Assembly (NCBI RefSeq): GCF_003576645.1
Contig: NC_044929.1
Span: 3,322,184-3,386,183, forward strand
Source of the DNA: Ipomoea triloba
Taxonomy: Eukaryota; Streptophyta; Magnoliopsida; Solanales; Convolvulaceae
DNA length: 64,000 nucleotides
Direction of reading: 5' to 3'
Shown: piece by piece, positions 61,130 through 64,000 of the stretch
How the letters are laid out: each line of letters starts with the position of its first letter
How positions within the stretch are numbered: position 1 is the first letter of the stretch
Notes under the pieces: model-generated
The model's input: only the letters and a program-made list of their open reading frames with translations
Told to the model about the DNA's origin: nothing
The model's database searches: none
Translations under genes and position numbers: made by a program

Positions 61130-61960
61130 TGGCCATGATGAGATTTAATGCTGCTCCAATCCATACCCAAAGTCAAGGGTCTAACTCAGTGATTAATTCC
61201 CTCCCTAAATTATAGACACCTCTAAAGGTGGAACAGCTGGCCAAAGTCAAGGGTCTAACTCAGTGATTAATTCCCTCCCTAAATTATAGACACCTCTAAA
61301 GGTGGAACAGCTGGCCAAGAGATTTAATGCTGCTCCATACCTAAAGTCAAATGTTGAATACAGTGACTAATTAATTCCCTCAATTTTACCTAAATGCTGC
61401 TCCATACCTAAAGTCAAATGTTGAATACAGTGACTAATTAATTCCCTCAATTTTACCTAAATGCTGCTCCATAACTAAAGTCAAATGTTGAATATAGTGA
61501 CTAATTAATTCCCTCAATTTTACCTAAATGCTGCTCCATACCTAAAGTCAAATGTTGAATACAGTGACTAATTAATTCCCTCACTAAATTGACCATCCAA
61601 CTAAAAGCCTAAGCTGATAGGTGGACACGTGGAAGTCTTTAATTAATTCCCTCACTAAATTGACCATCCAACTAAAAGCCTAAGCTGATAGGTGGACACG
61701 TGGAAGTTTTTTTTTTTCAGGGTGACTCATGACCTTTTACATGGCTCTGATACCAAATTAAAGCATGTGCTCCATCTTAATTAAAAGCCTAAGCTGATAG
61801 TTGGACTGCACATTTATGTTTATATATTATATGCTCAACATGCCCCCTCACGTGTGCAGGCCCATGACCTTTTGGGTGGCTCTGATACCAAATTGAATCA
61901 TGTGCTCCATCCAACTAAAAGCCTAAGCTGATAGTTGAATTGCACATATTATATTTATGC
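61130..61960. repeat. Series of overlapping tandem repeats
   Basis: Three arrays follow each other and share words. First, a roughly 72-bp unit (GGGTCTAACTCAGTGATTAA) twice at about 61177-61315. Next, a 68-bp-type unit (TAAATGCTGCTCCATACC) about four times at 61328-61580. Last, a unit with ACTAAAAGCCTAAGCTGATA and GGACACGTGG twice at about 61570-61710, with looser copies to 61940. CTCTGATACCAAATT(A/G)AA also appears twice. Confidence 0.85.
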
Positions 61961-62590
61961 TCACAAACCAATTATAGACATCTCTAAGGGCGGGACAGCT
62001 AGATGACCAGGAAATTTAATCTTGTTTCATACCCAAAATCAAAGATCAAATCTTTAACGTTTAATTAGGAATGAATGAGTCTATTTTACTCCATCATACC
62101 ACTGGGTTTTAACCTAAGCTAGGTAGTGCATCAATGATTTGAGTACACGTATATAGATGATATGAGGTGAACAGTAGACAACAGTGGGAAGTCTTTCTCC
62201 ATCTCCTCTGGCAAAGTTGGTTGGTGAGCTGACAGTTTCACGTTGGTATTAGACAGTTGGAATCTTTCTTTATTTCTTTAGGATCATAAGGAATTCACAC
62301 AATTTTTTATCTATCTATAAACAATACCCACCAAGCTAAGCTACAAAACTATTTAAAGATGGCAACTCATCATGCAAAGATATTTTTTCAGTATATTTGT
62401 AGGGGATGAATTCAATGTTCAAGTACATACTTCTAAAATTTTGTCCAAAATTGCATATGATATATATGGTGGATGGATTATACTAGACTTAATCATAAAT
62501 GATATAAATCTCTATCTCTATCTATATTAAAGCAAAATGAAGCAGTGAAAAATTTTTCTCGCCCAACACGGACGACCACGTTTTGCAGAA
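61961..62590. other. Intergenic, no recognised feature
   Basis: The region near 61975 keeps a diverged copy of the tandem unit's ACATCTCTAAGGGCGGGACAG-like words. TCTATCTATATTAAAGC at about 62519 resembles a Helitron 5' end; no 3' end found. Confidence 0.4.
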
Positions 62591-62591
62591 A

Positions 62592-62770
62592 GGTCAAAGA
62601 CCTTGTGGTCTAGTGGCAGCCGGTTGCACCCCATATGGAAGGGGGTGGGTTCGAGCCTCGGTGGAGGCGATATTACAAACTGATATTGGCTCTTCGTGCT
62701 TCATTAGGTTAAGAAAGTAGTTATGAACAGATACTACATTCTAATAGAGTCAATAGTACTAAAAAAAAAT
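62592..62770 (+). mobile_element. tRNA-derived SINE, full-length-like copy
   Basis: Same family as 5405-5580: A box GGTCTAGTGG (62607-62616), B box GTTCGAGCC (62649-62657), tail GAACAGATACTACATTCTAA, then AGTACTAAAAAAAAA. No clear target duplication. Because both pol III boxes match the consensus, it could in principle be transcribed. Confidence 0.85.
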
Positions 62771-63815
62771 TAATTTGACCGCTTTTTTTTCAATGTAATT
62801 AATGGCGTCCAATCGATTGGTGCCCTTATGTTCACTAAGTATTGGTTTCAAATCACAACTAAACATTTATAAATACATCACTTTGTCTTCAATACAAACA
62901 CTAAAAAAATTATAACAACCAGAAATCTCTCATGTTCATATACAAACTCAGAGAATGTATCTATTGTACATTGTTGCATGTGAAATCTCTCTGAAAAACA
63001 CTAGTACAAAACTATCCACATGAAAATAGTCACATCGTGGAGCGGTAAAATTGTGTTGTTATTGTAGGGGTATAAAAATTTCCGTTTAAATTGTTCTCCA
63101 GATAAAAAACTACTCAAATAATTTTCCAAATTTATTTGAAAACAAAAAAATGCTTCAATTTTCCAAATGATAAAAAAAATGCCTAAACACAATTATCATT
63201 ATCCTATTTTTCTTTTCCAATTTTCTGGAAAAAAAAATTAAAGAAATAAAATCCAATATTGCTAACTAACGTTTGTACAATCAACCAATCAGAGTTTTGA
63301 TGCTTCGTACTCCATATATACAGTATAAATGTACGATGTAATAATTGATAAAATGATGGCATTTTATTCAGAGACTCGTCCTTGGTATCTACATTTTAGT
63401 CAAATAGATGTATACATTACATTTCAAATATTTTGAAGTTAAAATATGTTAAAACTTTTTGTATAATACTACATTTTTTACAAGGTCTAAATTTCAAAAA
63501 CTTACTTAAAAGTTAAAATTAAGAGATTGAACTAACTCCTCCGCATACTGAACCTAATATGATATGGAGGAAATATTTAATTAGTTCAAATGTAAAAATA
63601 TATATTACGATATGAATAGTTATTAGTTAAAAATTAATAAACATTATTATCATTAACATCCAATGTAATTGTAATGAACATGTAACTCAAATAGTTAAGA
63701 TTACCATGTACAAACATTTGCTTAGAACTTTACTATTGTATATATAGTTAGGGAGAAAAGTATAACCCAAGAGTGTAAGATTAAAACTGAATAATATAGG
63801 ATCTAACCTCCAGCC
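62771..63815. other. Intergenic, no recognised feature
   Basis: AT-rich with only compositional ORFs. Confidence 0.5.
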
Positions 63816-63816
63816 A

Positions 63817-63966
63817 TAGTTGGTGTTTGTTGTTGCCTGAATGAACTGTGTTGAGTGCTGCCTTTGCTTGAGTGAACTGTATTTTTCCCTCACTTTTACT
63901 CTATACTCTCTGGATGGTGTATGAGACTGAATGTTTGAGCAGTGAGAGGTTGAGGTCCTTAAATAG
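63817..63966 (-). promoter_or_regulatory. Possible promoter, leader and short first coding exon
   Basis: On the minus strand a TATA-like CTATTTAAGG at about 63957-63966 is followed by a C/A-rich leader and an ATG at 63817 in the context ACCAACTATGGCTGGAG, then GTTAGATCC, a weak splice donor. The layout resembles a gene start, but no downstream exon was recognised. Confidence 0.2.
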
Positions 63967-64000
63967 CTGCAGACCATCAATGCAGCAGAAATCCCAAATG

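Overview
The window is nuclear DNA of a flowering plant, most likely a eudicot. It holds plant-only gene families (Dof, class I TCP, PORR, a CESA1-type cellulose synthase, a PMEI-PME), all with GT-AG introns. It also has a run of the plant telomere unit CCCTAAA, plant-type SINEs, hAT elements, a Helitron and a Mutator-like element, in very AT-rich intergenic DNA. I cannot name the species. Five genes look real; most of the rest is decayed transposon and repeat sequence.

Layout. 1-9.8 kb: an LTR-like stretch, SINEs (one with a clear target duplication), and a 1.2-kb Mutator-like element at 7220-8456 carrying pieces of a 4-coumarate:CoA-ligase-like gene. 9.8-10.7 kb: a repeat with a terminal hairpin; its second copy lies inverted at 50.3-51.1 kb. 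12.05-13.93 kb (-): a two-exon PORR organelle RNA-binding protein gene. 16.9-17.6 kb (+): an intact Dof gene. 18.2-20.4 kb: a Helitron interrupted by a hAT element that itself holds a MITE. 22.1-26.8 kb: two broken Dof copies facing each other across a large inverted repeat, with an interstitial telomere repeat in one arm. 28.1-34.3 kb (+): a pectin methylesterase gene with a 4.5-kb intron. 35.4-42.5 kb (-): a 14-exon CESA1-type gene with a one-base frameshift in exon 8. 47.7-48.85 kb (-): a two-exon class I TCP gene, with about 1 kb of pure G abutting its 5' end. 50-64 kb: no convincing gene; SINE-like, LINE-like, MITE-like and tandem repeats.

The genes do not form a pathway. CESA1 and PME both act on the primary cell wall and are neighbours transcribed in opposite senses with their 3' ends 1.1 kb apart; chance is enough to explain this. 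The Dof cluster is the most interesting locus: one intact gene beside an inverted pair of pseudogenes that also carry copies of its promoter, an arrangement that could produce hairpin RNA matching the gene.

Two places look like assembly faults: a 1,070-bp direct repeat whose copies are separated by a single N (PME intron), and the 1,037-bp G run with an N near one end. The CESA1 frameshift may also be a sequence error. I found no CRISPR array, no tRNA or rRNA gene, and no clearly new biological system.
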